Origin: an uncultured Flavobacteriales bacterium
Lineage (GTDB): Bacteria > Bacteroidota > Bacteroidia > Flavobacteriales > BACL11
Length of the DNA: 64,000 nucleotides
Direction of reading: 5' to 3'
Assembly: GCA_943788405.1 (NCBI GenBank)
Contig: CALSQD010000002.1
Coordinates: 546,850 to 610,849 of the forward strand
Program-made: the position numbers and the translations under genes
Shown: positions 38,427-49,855 of the stretch, piece after piece
How the letters are laid out: each line of letters opens with the position of its first letter
How positions within the stretch are numbered: the first letter of the stretch is position 1
Notes under the pieces: model-generated
The model's database searches: none
Told to the model about the DNA's origin: nothing
What the model saw: the letters and a program-made list of their open reading frames with translations, nothing else

Positions 38427-39569
38427 ATGAAAAATATAATGTTATTTTGTCTTATTTTCTCTTCTTGTAAATCGGAGTTAAAAATCTCTGAAATTTTAAA
38501 AAAATCGGAAGTAGCATATAGTAGTTTAGAAAGTTTGAGTGTAGAGTCTCAACTTGATTTTAAATGGCTCTCCAATACAGATACATCTCATTATTACAAA
38601 AGTATAAGTTGGGTTAGAAACCCTAAAGATACTTTACATGGCTTAGATATTTTGTCAAAGGATTCTTTTTCAATACAATTATATCGCTATACCCCTGATA
38701 GTATTTATTCGTTTAATCTAAGAGATAAAGATAGCACTTATAATGAGGATGTATATATTGGATGGCAGGAGGAGAGAATGAGTTTGTCTCAAGAAATTAG
38801 TGCTTATAAATCCATTGATAATGATACTATTATTAAAACAAGATTGGAAGATGAAAAAGTAAATAATAAGAGTTGTTATGTAGTGCAGTTTGTTTATCCT
38901 GATGAAGAAAATGAAAAAGACCATTGGGTAAGGTTGTACATTGATAAAAATTCTTTTTTACCTATAAGGGTGGAAAGGAGTATTTTTCTAGTTGATTTAA
39001 ACGATTTTCAATATACCAATCTAGAAGTTGATGTTTTATCTTCTGATAAAAGTAATATAGCAGATGATATTGAAGGTTTTGAAATTCCGTCATATTTTAA
39101 TTATAAAAAGAAAGAACCTTGGGTTAGGCCAGAATTATTAGAAATTGGATCAGAACTTCCTGAATTTAGTGGTCTATTAATTGGGGAAGATAGTGTGAGT
39201 ATTACTGATTATAAAGGTCAGTTTTTGATTTTAGATTTTTGGTATATAGGATGTTATTACTGTGTTAAAGCTATGCCTTTTATGGAAAAGTTAAAAGAAC
39301 ATTATGGGGATAAAATCACTATTCTCGGAATAAATAACAATGATAAAAACATTGAAAAGTTAAAAGAATTTATTGAGTTTAAGGAAGTAACTTATTCAAC
39401 AATTACAGTTGATCAATCTATACCAAGAGATTTATTTAATATCTATGGTTTTCCTACCATGTGTTTTGTAAATAAGGAAGGAGTTATTGTAGACTATAAA
39501 TTTGGATATAGAGATTCATTAGATTATTATTTAAAACCAAAAATAGATAGTTTATTAAATTTAAAATAA
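38427..39569 (+). CDS. Lipoprotein with TlpA-like thioredoxin domain
   Basis: 380 residues. Lipobox LIFSSC gives Cys14. Residues about 20-240 form an unrecognised periplasmic domain, similar in placement to the LolA-like N-terminal regions of Bacteroidota redox lipoproteins. The C-terminal 135 residues are a thioredoxin fold with the active-site CYYC (FWYIGCYYCVKAMPFM) and a cis-Pro region (GFPTMCFV). It probably reduces or isomerises disulfides in the periplasm. The next gene starts 1 bp after its stop. Confidence 0.83.
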   Translation: MKNIMLFCLIFSSCKSELKISEILKKSEVAYSSLESLSVESQLDFKWLSNTDTSHYYKSISWVRNPKDTLHGLDILSKDSFSIQLYRYTPDSIYSFNLRDKDSTYNEDVYIGWQEERMSLSQEISAYKSIDNDTIIKTRLEDEKVNNKSCYVVQFVYPDEENEKDHWVRLYIDKNSFLPIRVERSIFLVDLNDFQYTNLEVDVLSSDKSNIADDIEGFEIPSYFNYKKKEPWVRPELLEIGSELPEFSGLLIGEDSVSITDYKGQFLILDFWYIGCYYCVKAMPFMEKLKEHYGDKITILGINNNDKNIEKLKEFIEFKEVTYSTITVDQSIPRDLFNIYGFPTMCFVNKEGVIVDYKFGYRDSLDYYLKPKIDSLLNLK

Positions 39570-39570
39570 A

Positions 39571-40029
39571 ATGATTACAAAAGAAGAAATATTAGCTTTT
39601 CAAAAGGAGTGGGGAAATGGTATAATAAGCATGAGCAATACCTTTAAGAACGGTGGAGATTATACATCAGAAGCAAAAGAATTTATAAGTAAACTTTATG
39701 CTTATGAATCAGAAGGTGTACTTTTTAAACCAACTCTTGCTGTTGATGCTCAATTCAGACTGGATAAGGTAGCAGCACTTTCCTATTTTGTTGGAGGAAA
39801 TTCTGATTTTGCAGAAGATGGTGGTTTTGCAATTAATGGTTGGAATAGTGTCAGGTGGGAAAATGCTGGAATTAAAATTACAACTTATTGTGCAATTTGT
39901 ATGGGTAATTACTACTTTGGAATGGAAAATGAAGAAGATTTAAAAGTTGAATATTCAATTGTACTTAAAAAGATAGATGGTACTTTAAAAATGATTTTAC
40001 ACGATTCACACCTTCCTTATCAAAAATAG
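39571..40029 (+). CDS. Small NTF2-like protein of unknown function
   Basis: 152 residues without signal peptide. The pattern EEILAFQKEWGNGIISM...LYAYESEGVLFKPTLA, then DSHLPYQK at the end, fits SnoaL/NTF2-like proteins sometimes labelled phosphoribosyl-AMP cyclohydrolase in flavobacterial annotations. It lacks the Cys/Asp motifs of true HisI, so that label should not be trusted here. It has two close cysteines (YCAIC, about residue 110). It lies tightly between the TlpA-like gene (1 bp) and ligA (0 bp). Confidence 0.6.
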   Translation: MITKEEILAFQKEWGNGIISMSNTFKNGGDYTSEAKEFISKLYAYESEGVLFKPTLAVDAQFRLDKVAALSYFVGGNSDFAEDGGFAINGWNSVRWENAGIKITTYCAICMGNYYFGMENEEDLKVEYSIVLKKIDGTLKMILHDSHLPYQK

Positions 40030-42020
<1,991 letters not shown>

Positions 42021-42021
<1 letters not shown>

Positions 42022-42563
42022 TGAAATTCATAGAGGATATAAAACAAAAGGTTGGAAAGTGGGTGTTCCAAAGGGAGTTAAAAACGAATAAGCGTTTAAA
42101 AGAGGTTTGTAATTTAGAGGATGCTAAATCAATAGGAATCCTTTATGATGCAACATCAGAACAACAAATAAAACAGATAAAACCTTTTGTAGATTACTTT
42201 TTCAATTTAAAGAAGGATGTAAAGGCGCTAGGCTATGTAAATGCCAAACAATTATCTTTTCATCATACCCCAAAATTGCAATACGATTTCTTTTATCAGA
42301 AGGACTTAAATTGGTATTATAAGCCTCAAAACTACATCATTGATAATTTTGTGAAAAAGGAATATGATATTTTGATTAACCTTTGCGATAGCAGTTGTAT
42401 TCCTGTTAAGTATTTGCTAGCAAGTTCTATTGCACACTTTAAGATTGGGCAGCATGAAGAAGGTTATGAAATTTATGATTTAATGATTGCCTTAAAAGAA
42501 GATAAAAGCATGGAAAAACTCATGCACGAAATAAAACATTACATCAATTTAATAAATAAGTAA
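42021..42563 (+). CDS. DUF6913 family protein (Bacteroidota-specific)
   Basis: 180 residues, soluble, with a basic N-terminal helix (IKQKVGKWVFQRELKTNKR) and an alpha/beta body (IGILYDATSEQQIKQIKPFVDYF, YDILINLCDSSCIPVKYL). I recall this family between ligA and dapA in other Flavobacteriia, but its function is unknown. It overlaps ligA by 1 bp and precedes dapA by 1 bp, so it is firmly in the operon. Confidence 0.8.
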
Positions 42564-42564
42564 A

Positions 42565-43434
42565 ATGGATAAAATTAAAGGAACAGGAGTAGCACTTATT
42601 ACGCCTTTTAATGAGGATTTGACAGTTGATTATATTGGTTTAGAAAAACTGATAAACCATCAAATTGAAGGGGGTATTGATTATTTAGTTTTAATGGGAA
42701 CTACAGGTGAGAGTGCTGTGCTTTCTAAAAAAGAAAAAATTGAAGTAGTTGATTTTTGTAAAAAAATAAACAATGGTAGGCTACCTGTTGTATTGGGTAT
42801 TGGTGGAAACAATACTTTGCAGATTGTTGATGAAATAACAACTGCTGATTTTACTGGAATTGATGCCATTCTATCTGTTTCACCGGCTTATAATAAACCA
42901 AGCCAGGAGGGAATTTATCAGCACTATAAAATGATTGCTGAAGTTTGTGCTTTACCTATAATTGTGTACAATGTTCCTGGGAGAACAGCAAGTAATATTT
43001 CAGCTGAAACAACTTTGCGTTTGGCAAATGATTTCGAGAATATAGTGGCAGTAAAAGAGGCTTCAGGAGATATGGATCAAATCATGAAAATATTAAAAGA
43101 TAAGCCTGCTGATTTTGTAGTTCTTTCAGGTGATGATGGACTTACTTTACCTATGATTCATATGGGAGCAGAGGGAGTGATTTCAGTTATTGGTCAATCA
43201 CATCCTAAAGAATATTCTGATGTGGTTTCTTTTGGAATGGCTGGCAATAAGCAAATTGCTAATCAGTTGCATTATGAATTGTATGATTTTTACGGACCGC
43301 TTTATGCTGAAGGAAACCCAGTAGGAGTAAAGGCTTGTTTGGAGTTATTAGGAATATGTAAATCAGTTGTTCGTCCGCCACTTGTTGCTGCAAGTGATGC
43401 AATAAAAAATGAACTTAAAAGTTTGATGAAGTAA
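42565..43434 (+). CDS. dapA: 4-hydroxy-tetrahydrodipicolinate synthase
   Basis: First committed step of the diaminopimelate/lysine pathway, condensing pyruvate with aspartate semialdehyde. The 289-residue TIM barrel shows GTTGESAVLS (carboxylate-binding loop), YNVPGRTASN with the catalytic Tyr, and the Schiff-base Lys in AVKEASGD (about residue 162). Length is standard. It sits in the ligA operon and overlaps the next gene by 1 bp. Confidence 0.95.
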   Translation: MDKIKGTGVALITPFNEDLTVDYIGLEKLINHQIEGGIDYLVLMGTTGESAVLSKKEKIEVVDFCKKINNGRLPVVLGIGGNNTLQIVDEITTADFTGIDAILSVSPAYNKPSQEGIYQHYKMIAEVCALPIIVYNVPGRTASNISAETTLRLANDFENIVAVKEASGDMDQIMKILKDKPADFVVLSGDDGLTLPMIHMGAEGVISVIGQSHPKEYSDVVSFGMAGNKQIANQLHYELYDFYGPLYAEGNPVGVKACLELLGICKSVVRPPLVAASDAIKNELKSLMK

Positions 43435-43967
43435 TGAAAAACCTAACCCTAATAATTATGGCTCTATTTACCTTTACTACTAGTAATGCACAAGAATCAA
43501 TTTATGATGTAGCAATTAATGATATTAGCGGTAATCCTATCGATTTAAATGAATTTAAGGGCAAGCATATCTTGTTTGTTAATGTGGCTTCAGAATGTGG
43601 TTTTACTCCTCAATATGCTGGTTTAGAAGAGTTATACAAGCAATTTAAAGAGGGCTTAGTTGTAATTGGTTTGCCTTGTAATCAGTTTGGAGGGCAAGAA
43701 TCAGGAACTGAAAAAGAGATTCAGCAGTTTTGTAGCAAAAATTTTGGCGTTAGTTTTTTATTGACAGAAAAAATTGAAGTGAAAGGAGAGGGAATACATC
43801 CACTTTATAAGTGGTTAACGGATAAAAAAATAAACGGAAAATCCAGTTCTTCAGTAAAATGGAATTTCCAAAAATACATAGTTGATGAAAAAGGAGAGTT
43901 TGTAAACTACTTTTACTCAACTACAAAGCCTATGAGCTCAAAAATCACTTCAATATTAAAGCAATAA
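43434..43967 (+). CDS. Secreted glutathione peroxidase family protein
   Basis: 177 residues with a signal peptide (NLTLIIMALFTFTTSNAQ). The peroxidase fold has the peroxidatic Cys in VASECGFTPQY (Cys rather than selenocysteine), the GLPCNQFGGQE loop and VKWNFQKYIVD. It detoxifies peroxides in the periplasm, probably using thioredoxin-like donors. The TlpA-like lipoprotein upstream in the same run is a possible partner, which is inference only. It is last in the prmC-to-gpx run; the next gene has its own promoter. Confidence 0.92.
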   Translation: MKNLTLIIMALFTFTTSNAQESIYDVAINDISGNPIDLNEFKGKHILFVNVASECGFTPQYAGLEELYKQFKEGLVVIGLPCNQFGGQESGTEKEIQQFCSKNFGVSFLLTEKIEVKGEGIHPLYKWLTDKKINGKSSSSVKWNFQKYIVDEKGEFVNYFYSTTKPMSSKITSILKQ

Positions 43968-44028
43968 AATTAAATTATTGCAGTTTACTAGATATAAAAA
44001 TAATTTAGGAATATCCAATTATACCATT

Positions 44029-44036
44029 TACCTTTG
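44029..44036 (+). promoter_or_regulatory. -7 element of the bamD-recN operon
   Basis: TACCTTTG, exact consensus, 12 nt before the bamD start at 44049. Confidence 0.55.
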
Positions 44037-44048
44037 CCCCTTAAAATT

Positions 44049-44861
44049 ATGATGAGAAAAATAACAACTATACTATTACTTGCTTTTGTGCTTAATTCTT
44101 GTGGAGAATATCAGAAAGTGCTAAAGAGTGATGATTATAATTATAAGTACACTAAAGCGGTTGCTTATTATGAAGCAGAAGACTTTAATAGAGCAATGCC
44201 TTTATTTAATGAATTATCAACTGTACTTAGAGGTACTTCACGAATGCAAGAGGTAAGTTTTTACTTTGCTTATTGTCATTATTCAGCAGGGGATAATTTA
44301 ATGGCTGCTCATTTATTTAAAAGATATACTCAAAATTACCCAAATAGTAAACATACTGAGGAATGTGCTTACATGAGTGCATTTTGTTATTATTTGGAAG
44401 CGCCTAATTTTTCGCTTGATGCAACTAATAATTACAAGGCGATAAAGGAACTACAAGCTTTTGTGAATAAATATCCTACTAGTGAACGAGTAGAAAAGTG
44501 TAATGCTTTATTGGATGAGCTAAGAGTAATTTTATCAAAAAAGGCTTTCGAAAATGCTAAACAATATTTTACTACTGAAAATTATAAATCAGCAATTATT
44601 GCATTGGATAATGTGTTGATTGATTTTCCATCTTATTCAAATAGAGAGGAAGTACATTTTTTAATTGTAAAGTCATCTTATTTATTAGCAATTAATAGTA
44701 TCAGTACTAAGGTGGAAGATAGATTAAAATCTACTTTAGATGCTTACGAACAATTTAAAGATAATTACCCTGAAAGTAAATACATTAAGGGATTGGAAAA
44801 TACTTACAACAAAACGAATCAAACTTTAACTGAATTAAAAGAAAACAAAGATGAAATTTAA
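44049..44861 (+). CDS. bamD: Outer-membrane assembly lipoprotein BamD
   Basis: 270 residues. MMRKITTILLLAFVLNSC sets the lipobox (Cys18); an upstream in-frame ATG at 44034 overlaps the -7 box and is rejected. The body consists of TPR-like helices (YTKAVAYYEAEDFNRAMPLF, ECAYMSAFCYYLEAPNF) typical of BamD/YfiO, which works with BamA to insert beta-barrel proteins. It opens the conserved bamD-rpoZ-coaBC-porD-recN cluster and overlaps rpoZ by 11 bp. Confidence 0.93.
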   Translation: MMRKITTILLLAFVLNSCGEYQKVLKSDDYNYKYTKAVAYYEAEDFNRAMPLFNELSTVLRGTSRMQEVSFYFAYCHYSAGDNLMAAHLFKRYTQNYPNSKHTEECAYMSAFCYYLEAPNFSLDATNNYKAIKELQAFVNKYPTSERVEKCNALLDELRVILSKKAFENAKQYFTTENYKSAIIALDNVLIDFPSYSNREEVHFLIVKSSYLLAINSISTKVEDRLKSTLDAYEQFKDNYPESKYIKGLENTYNKTNQTLTELKENKDEI

Positions 44862-45204
44862 AAACACAGGAGCTCAAAAATCTACTATTACTAGAGATGT
44901 AAATGATTTTGTTGCTAAAACAGACAATATTTTTAAAGCTGTTTCTGTAATGGCTAAACGCTCAGCTCAAGTAAATGAGAAAATGAAAGATGAGTTAATG
45001 GCAAAATTACAAGAGTTTGCTTTAACACAAGAGCAGTTGGATGAGGTTTTTGAAAATCAAGAGCAAATTGCAGTATCTAAATTTTACGAAAGCTTACCAA
45101 AGCCTTGGGCAATTGCAATGAAGGAATTGTTGAATGATGAAATCTATATGCGTGATGCTAATTCAGCTGAAGAAAGTGCAGAGGATTCAAATCAAGATGC
45201 TTAA
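44851..45204 (+). CDS. rpoZ: RNA polymerase omega-like (Rpb6) subunit
   Basis: 117 residues. The first 80 match the Bacteroidota omega/Rpb6 type: ITRDVNDFVAKTDNIFKAVSVMAKRSAQVN, then EQIAVSKFYESLPKP. The subunit stabilises the RNA polymerase beta-prime subunit. The C-terminus is acidic (DANSAEESAEDSNQDA). It overlaps bamD by 11 bp and coaBC by 8 bp, a compact arrangement implying coupled translation. Confidence 0.88.
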   Translation: MKFKNTGAQKSTITRDVNDFVAKTDNIFKAVSVMAKRSAQVNEKMKDELMAKLQEFALTQEQLDEVFENQEQIAVSKFYESLPKPWAIAMKELLNDEIYMRDANSAEESAEDSNQDA

Positions 45205-46393
45205 AGGAAAGAAAGTATTATTAGGAGTAACCGCTAGTATTGCAGCTTATAAAACAGCTGAACTAGTACGCCTATTTAAAAAAGCAGGAGCTTCAGTTCG
45301 AGTTATTCAAACTGAGGCTTCTTTGGATTTTGTAGCTTCCTTAACTTTGGCTACATTGTCTGAAAATCCTGTTTTAACTAAAATGGTTGATGCTGATAGT
45401 GGTGAGTGGAGCAATCATGTTGAATTAGGATTGTGGGCTGACATGATGGTAATTGCGCCATTAACGGCTAATACCATGGCTAAGATGAGAAATGGCGAGT
45501 GTGATAACTTGCTTTTAGCAACTTATTTATCAGCCAAATGTCAAGTTTATTTTGCGCCAGCAATGGATTTAGATATGTATAAACACCCCTCTACAAAAGC
45601 AAATATTGCTACTTTGGAAAAATATGGAAACATTCTTATTTCTTCAGGTTTTGGGGAATTAGCAAGTGGATTAGTAGGTGAAGGTAGGATGGCAGAACCT
45701 TCCGAAATTATTGACTTAATTACTGCTGCACTCAATAAAGATTTACCTTTAACAAATAAAAGGGTGCTAATCACTGCAGGTCCAACTCATGAGCCGATTG
45801 ACCCTGTTCGTTTTTTAGGTAATCGTTCTTCAGGTAAAATGGGGATGGCACTTGCTCTTGAAACTGCAAATAAAGGAGCAAAAGTTAATTTAGTTTTAGG
45901 GCCTACAAATTTAGATTGCAAACATGCGAATATTACTATCCATAAGGTTGAAACTGCTAAGCAAATGTATAGTAAAGTAGGTACTTTGTTTTCTGATGCT
46001 AATATTTCAATATTTGCAGCAGCAGTAGCGGATTATTCTCCTGAGGTTGTAGCTGAAAATAAAATTAAAAAATCAGATACAAGTTTGAGTATTTCATTGA
46101 AAAAAACAACTGACATTCTAGCTGAAATGGGAGCTAAGAAGAAAGATAATCAGTTTGTAGTTGGCTTTGCTTTGGAAACTGAAAATGAAATAGATAATGC
46201 AAAATCAAAACTTACCCGTAAAAATTTAGATATGATAGTGTTAAATTCTTTGAATAATAAGGGAGCTGGTTTTCAGCATAACACTAATAAAATCACTATT
46301 ATTGACAAAGCCAATATTATCACTGATTTTGAGTTAAAAGATAAGAGTGATGTTGCAAAAGATATTATTAATAAAATTATTGAATTAAGTTAA
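45197..46393 (+). CDS. coaBC: Coenzyme A biosynthesis bifunctional protein CoaBC
   Basis: 398 residues from ATG 45197, chosen because LKGKKVLLGVTASIAAYKT is the conserved N-terminus. The N-terminal flavin-dependent phosphopantothenoylcysteine decarboxylase (CoaC) domain has the His of NHVELG and the PAMD loop (FAPAMDLDMY). The C-terminal synthetase (CoaB) begins near KRVLITAGPTHEPIDPVRF. Together they convert phosphopantothenate to phosphopantetheine. It overlaps rpoZ by 8 bp and the next gene by 1 bp. Confidence 0.96.
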   Translation: MLKGKKVLLGVTASIAAYKTAELVRLFKKAGASVRVIQTEASLDFVASLTLATLSENPVLTKMVDADSGEWSNHVELGLWADMMVIAPLTANTMAKMRNGECDNLLLATYLSAKCQVYFAPAMDLDMYKHPSTKANIATLEKYGNILISSGFGELASGLVGEGRMAEPSEIIDLITAALNKDLPLTNKRVLITAGPTHEPIDPVRFLGNRSSGKMGMALALETANKGAKVNLVLGPTNLDCKHANITIHKVETAKQMYSKVGTLFSDANISIFAAAVADYSPEVVAENKIKKSDTSLSISLKKTTDILAEMGAKKKDNQFVVGFALETENEIDNAKSKLTRKNLDMIVLNSLNNKGAGFQHNTNKITIIDKANIITDFELKDKSDVAKDIINKIIELS

Positions 46394-47304
46394 TGAAAAA
46401 ACTCCTAATATATTTGTTGTTAGTTGCTTCTGTATTAAATGTAAATGCACAAGAATTACTTTGTAATGTAAGGGTGAATTCTAGTCAGGTACAAACAAGT
46501 GATAGAAAGGTTTTTCAAACCATGCAAACTGCAATTTATGAGTTTATAAATAATAAGAAATGGACATCAACAAACATTCAAAATGAAGAAAGGATTGAAT
46601 GTACTATCATGATTAATATTAGTAAAAAAATATCTAATGATGAGTTTGAAGGGTCTATACAAATACAAAGTACTCGTCCTATTTATGGTACTTCTTACAA
46701 GTCAACTTTGTTTAATTATTTGGATAATAATTTTAGGTTCAAATATTTAGAATATCAATCATTAGAGTTTTCTGAAGCAACCCATATGTCTAATCTTACT
46801 TCAGTTTTAGCTTTTTATGTAAATATTATTTTAGGATTAGATTTTGCTACATATTCAGAGGAAGGAGGGAATGAGTATTTTAATGTAGCTCAAAAGATTG
46901 TAAGTAATGCTCAAAATGCCAGGGAGACTGGCTGGAAAGCTTTTGAAAGTGATAAAAATAGGTATTGGTTGGCAAATGATTTGATGGATCAAAGATATTC
47001 TGATTTCCATATGTGTATGTACCGTTACCACAGAACTGGTATGGATAAATTAGCAGAGGAGCCTGATGATGCTCGCTTTGAAATTACTGAAGCTTTAGAG
47101 AGTTTAAAAAGTATATATCGTGAAAATGCATCTGCTTTTATACTAAAGTTGTTTTTTGATGCTAAATCAGATGAAATTATAAAAATTTACTCTGAGGCAT
47201 TTCCAAATGAAAAGGCTAGAATTTCAAAAACCTTAATGGAAATTGACCCTTCACATTCTACAAAATACCAGGCGATTACAAAATCATCAGATTCTGGTAG
47301 ATGA
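46393..47304 (+). CDS. DUF4835 / type IX secretion-associated PorD protein
   Basis: 303 residues with a signal peptide (LLIYLLLVASVLNVNAQ). Mature sequence ELLCNVRVNSSQVQTSDRKV, then STRPIYGTSYKSTLFNY and GLDFATYSEEGGNEYFNVAQ are hallmarks of DUF4835. This family is annotated as PorD, linked to the type IX secretion system of Bacteroidota; its mechanism is not established. It overlaps coaBC by 1 bp and recN by 4 bp, as in the conserved cluster. Confidence 0.88.
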   Translation: MKKLLIYLLLVASVLNVNAQELLCNVRVNSSQVQTSDRKVFQTMQTAIYEFINNKKWTSTNIQNEERIECTIMINISKKISNDEFEGSIQIQSTRPIYGTSYKSTLFNYLDNNFRFKYLEYQSLEFSEATHMSNLTSVLAFYVNIILGLDFATYSEEGGNEYFNVAQKIVSNAQNARETGWKAFESDKNRYWLANDLMDQRYSDFHMCMYRYHRTGMDKLAEEPDDARFEITEALESLKSIYRENASAFILKLFFDAKSDEIIKIYSEAFPNEKARISKTLMEIDPSHSTKYQAITKSSDSGR

Positions 47305-48938
47305 TAAAAAGTTTACACATTCAAAACTATGCTTTATTAAAGAATGTAGCTATTGATTTTACTAATGGATTTACAGTAGTATCTGGTGAAACTGGGGCTG
47401 GTAAATCTATTATGCTAGATGCACTATCCCTTTTGTTGGGTAAAAGGGTAGAGCGTTTTTCTGAAAATGAGAATAGTGTAAAAAGTATTATTGAAGGAGT
47501 TTTCTCCATTGACTCTTCTAAACAAAAATTCTTTACAGATAATGATTTAGATTTTGATAAGGAAACAGTTGTAAGAAGAGAAATAAACCAAAAAGGTAAA
47601 AGCCGTGCATTTATAAATGATACACCTGTATTACTAAGTATATTGACAGCATTTGGTAAACAGATTATTGAAGTGCATGCTCAGCATCAATCAGTATTAT
47701 TAAAAGAAGAAGATGCTCAATTTAAGTTAATTGATCAATTGGCAAAATCAGATAGAGAACTTAAAAGCTATCAAAAAGAATTAAGTGTATATAGCTCCTT
47801 AAAAACAGAGCTGAACTTAATTAAAAAGTCAGGAAGCTTGTCTTCATCTGAATTGGAGTTTCTTCAATTTCAGTTTGATGAATTAACAGCTGCTAACCTA
47901 GTTTTAAATGAAAAGGAGGGCTTAGAGCAGCAAATTTCAATGTTGGAAAATGTGGATGGTATAGCATCAGCAATTTCAGAAAGTGAATTATTATTGAATA
48001 ATGAGCAAGGGGTAATTCCAGCTTTAAGTACTATTAAAAGAAAATTATTAGAGTTTGATTCTTTTACTGAATTATCAGAAAGAGTAGAAAGTATTTTAAT
48101 AGAATTGAACGATATTAATGCTGATTTATCTGATATAAATAATAAATTAGAGGCTGACCCAGAAGAGTTATTAAAATTAAATAAGCGTCTGGATTTATTA
48201 AACAATCTACTTCAAAAACATAGGAAGCAATTTATTGAGGAATTGATAGATTTTAAAAATGAAATAGAGAAGAAGATTGAACTCTCTACATCTTTTGATT
48301 CTCAACTAAAAGCAAAACAAAAGCAGATAGACGGTCAGTTTTCAATTTTAAAAGTATCAGCATCAGTATTAAGCGCAAAGCGAAACAAAGTATTACCAAA
48401 ATTGCAACAGGAAATTCAGTTTCATTTGCAAAACCTTGGAATGCCTTATGCTCAGTTTCAAGTTGTTTTAACAGATACTGATGTTTATCATCAAAATGGA
48501 AATACAACAAGTGCTTTTTTGTTTTCAGCAAATAAAGGAAGTGCTTTGTTAGAGGTTGAAAAAGTTGCATCAGGAGGTGAGCTTTCTCGCTTAATGTTGG
48601 CAATAAAGTACATTACAGCACAATCTTCAAAGGTAAATACTTTAGTTTTTGATGAAATTGATATAGGTGTAAGTGGTGAAATAGCAAGTTTAATGGGGGA
48701 TATGATGCTTGAAATTAGCAAGAAAACTCAGCTTGTAGCAATATCGCATTTACCTCAAATTGCATCCAAAGCAAACACGCACTTAAAGGTAGTAAAAACA
48801 GTAAATGGTGAAGGTACAGTTTCGGATGTAGTTATGCTAAATAATGAACAAAGAATAGAAGAAATAGCAAAACTATTAAGTGGTAAAAAATTAACTAAGG
48901 CAGCATTTGAAAATGCTGTAGAGTTATTAAATCAATAA
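47301..48938 (+). CDS. recN: DNA repair protein RecN
   Basis: 545-residue SMC-like ATPase for double-strand break repair. Walker A is VSGETGAGKS near residue 29, followed by LDALSLLLG and the HAQHQSVLL segment. The centre (about 150-370) is coiled coil with many Glu, Lys and Leu. The C-terminal head has ASGGELSRLMLAIK (signature motif) and LVFDEIDIGVSGEIA (Walker B). It is the last gene before fabI and overlaps DUF4835 by 4 bp. Confidence 0.96.
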   Translation: MIKSLHIQNYALLKNVAIDFTNGFTVVSGETGAGKSIMLDALSLLLGKRVERFSENENSVKSIIEGVFSIDSSKQKFFTDNDLDFDKETVVRREINQKGKSRAFINDTPVLLSILTAFGKQIIEVHAQHQSVLLKEEDAQFKLIDQLAKSDRELKSYQKELSVYSSLKTELNLIKKSGSLSSSELEFLQFQFDELTAANLVLNEKEGLEQQISMLENVDGIASAISESELLLNNEQGVIPALSTIKRKLLEFDSFTELSERVESILIELNDINADLSDINNKLEADPEELLKLNKRLDLLNNLLQKHRKQFIEELIDFKNEIEKKIELSTSFDSQLKAKQKQIDGQFSILKVSASVLSAKRNKVLPKLQQEIQFHLQNLGMPYAQFQVVLTDTDVYHQNGNTTSAFLFSANKGSALLEVEKVASGGELSRLMLAIKYITAQSSKVNTLVFDEIDIGVSGEIASLMGDMMLEISKKTQLVAISHLPQIASKANTHLKVVKTVNGEGTVSDVVMLNNEQRIEEIAKLLSGKKLTKAAFENAVELLNQ

Positions 48939-48941
48939 GTT

Positions 48942-48949
48942 TATATTTG
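48942..48949 (+). promoter_or_regulatory. -7 element of fabI
   Basis: TATATTTG, exact consensus, 18 nt before the fabI start and 4 nt after the recN stop. Confidence 0.55.
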
Positions 48950-48967
48950 CAAAATAAATTATACAAA

Positions 48968-49807
48968 ATGGCAAACAATATTTTAAAAGGAAAAAGAGGG
49001 ATTATTTTTGGAGCATTAGATAAAAAATCTATCGCTTGGAAAGTTGCTGAACATGCACATGCAGAGGGGGCAAAGTTTGTATTGACAAATGCACCAATTG
49101 CATTGCGTATGGGTACAATTAATGAATTAGCTGAACAAACAGGTTCAAAAGTTATTCCAGCTGATGCAACTTCAATGGAGGACTTAAAAGCACTTTATGA
49201 AGGTGCTATGGAGGAGTTAGGAGGGAAAATTGACTTTGTATTGCATTCTATTGGAATGTCAGTAAATGTGCGTAAAGGAAGGGCATATTATGAGCAAAAT
49301 TATGATTGGAATATGAAAGGTTATGATGTTTCAGCTTTATCTTTTCATAAAACTATGCAGGCAGCATGGGAATTAGATGCGCTTAATGAGTGGGGGTCAG
49401 TTGTTGGACTTTCTTATATTGCTGCTCAAAGAGTTTTCCATACTTATAATGATATGGCTGACAATAAGGCTATGCTGGAATCAATTGCAAGAAGTTTTGG
49501 TTATCATTATGGTTTAAGAAGAAAGGTAAGAGTAAATACTATTTCACAATCGCCAACCGATACTACAGCAGGAAGTGGTGTGGCTGGATTTGATGGTTTT
49601 TACAGGTTTGCAAATGACTTATCTCCTTTAGGAAATGCATCTGCTGATGAATGTGCTGAATACTGCATTTCAATGTTCTCTGATTATACTAAGAAAGTAA
49701 CTATGCAAAACTTATTCCATGATGGCGGTTTCTCATTTACTGGAATGAGTGAAACTGCAATGGATACTTATATAAAAGTAATGGAGGATGAGAAGAAAGG
49801 AAAATAA
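48968..49807 (+). CDS. fabI: Enoyl-ACP reductase (NADH)
   Basis: 279 residues from ATG 48968, since MANNILKGKRGIIFGALDKKS is the conserved beginning. It reduces trans-2-enoyl-ACP in the last step of each fatty-acid elongation cycle. It has the FabI nucleotide motif (GxxxxxS type), the LHSIGMS loop, and the catalytic Tyr-x6-Lys in TYNDMADNKAM. Length is slightly above E. coli FabI. A strong terminator shared with clpC follows. Confidence 0.95.
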   Translation: MANNILKGKRGIIFGALDKKSIAWKVAEHAHAEGAKFVLTNAPIALRMGTINELAEQTGSKVIPADATSMEDLKALYEGAMEELGGKIDFVLHSIGMSVNVRKGRAYYEQNYDWNMKGYDVSALSFHKTMQAAWELDALNEWGSVVGLSYIAAQRVFHTYNDMADNKAMLESIARSFGYHYGLRRKVRVNTISQSPTDTTAGSGVAGFDGFYRFANDLSPLGNASADECAEYCISMFSDYTKKVTMQNLFHDGGFSFTGMSETAMDTYIKVMEDEKKGK

Positions 49808-49823
49808 AACATCAACTAAACAT

Positions 49824-49855
49824 AAAAAAAGCCCACTATTAAGTGGGCTTTTTTG
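49824..49855. terminator. Bidirectional terminator between fabI and clpC
   Basis: AAAAAAGCCCACT and AGTGGGCTTTTTT form a long symmetrical hairpin around a 4-nt centre, with T-tracts in both directions. It serves both convergent genes. Confidence 0.93.

Noticed and set aside
39571-40029. HisI phosphoribosyl-AMP cyclohydrolase
   Set aside because: The conserved Asp/Cys metal motifs of HisI are absent; the fold looks NTF2-like.
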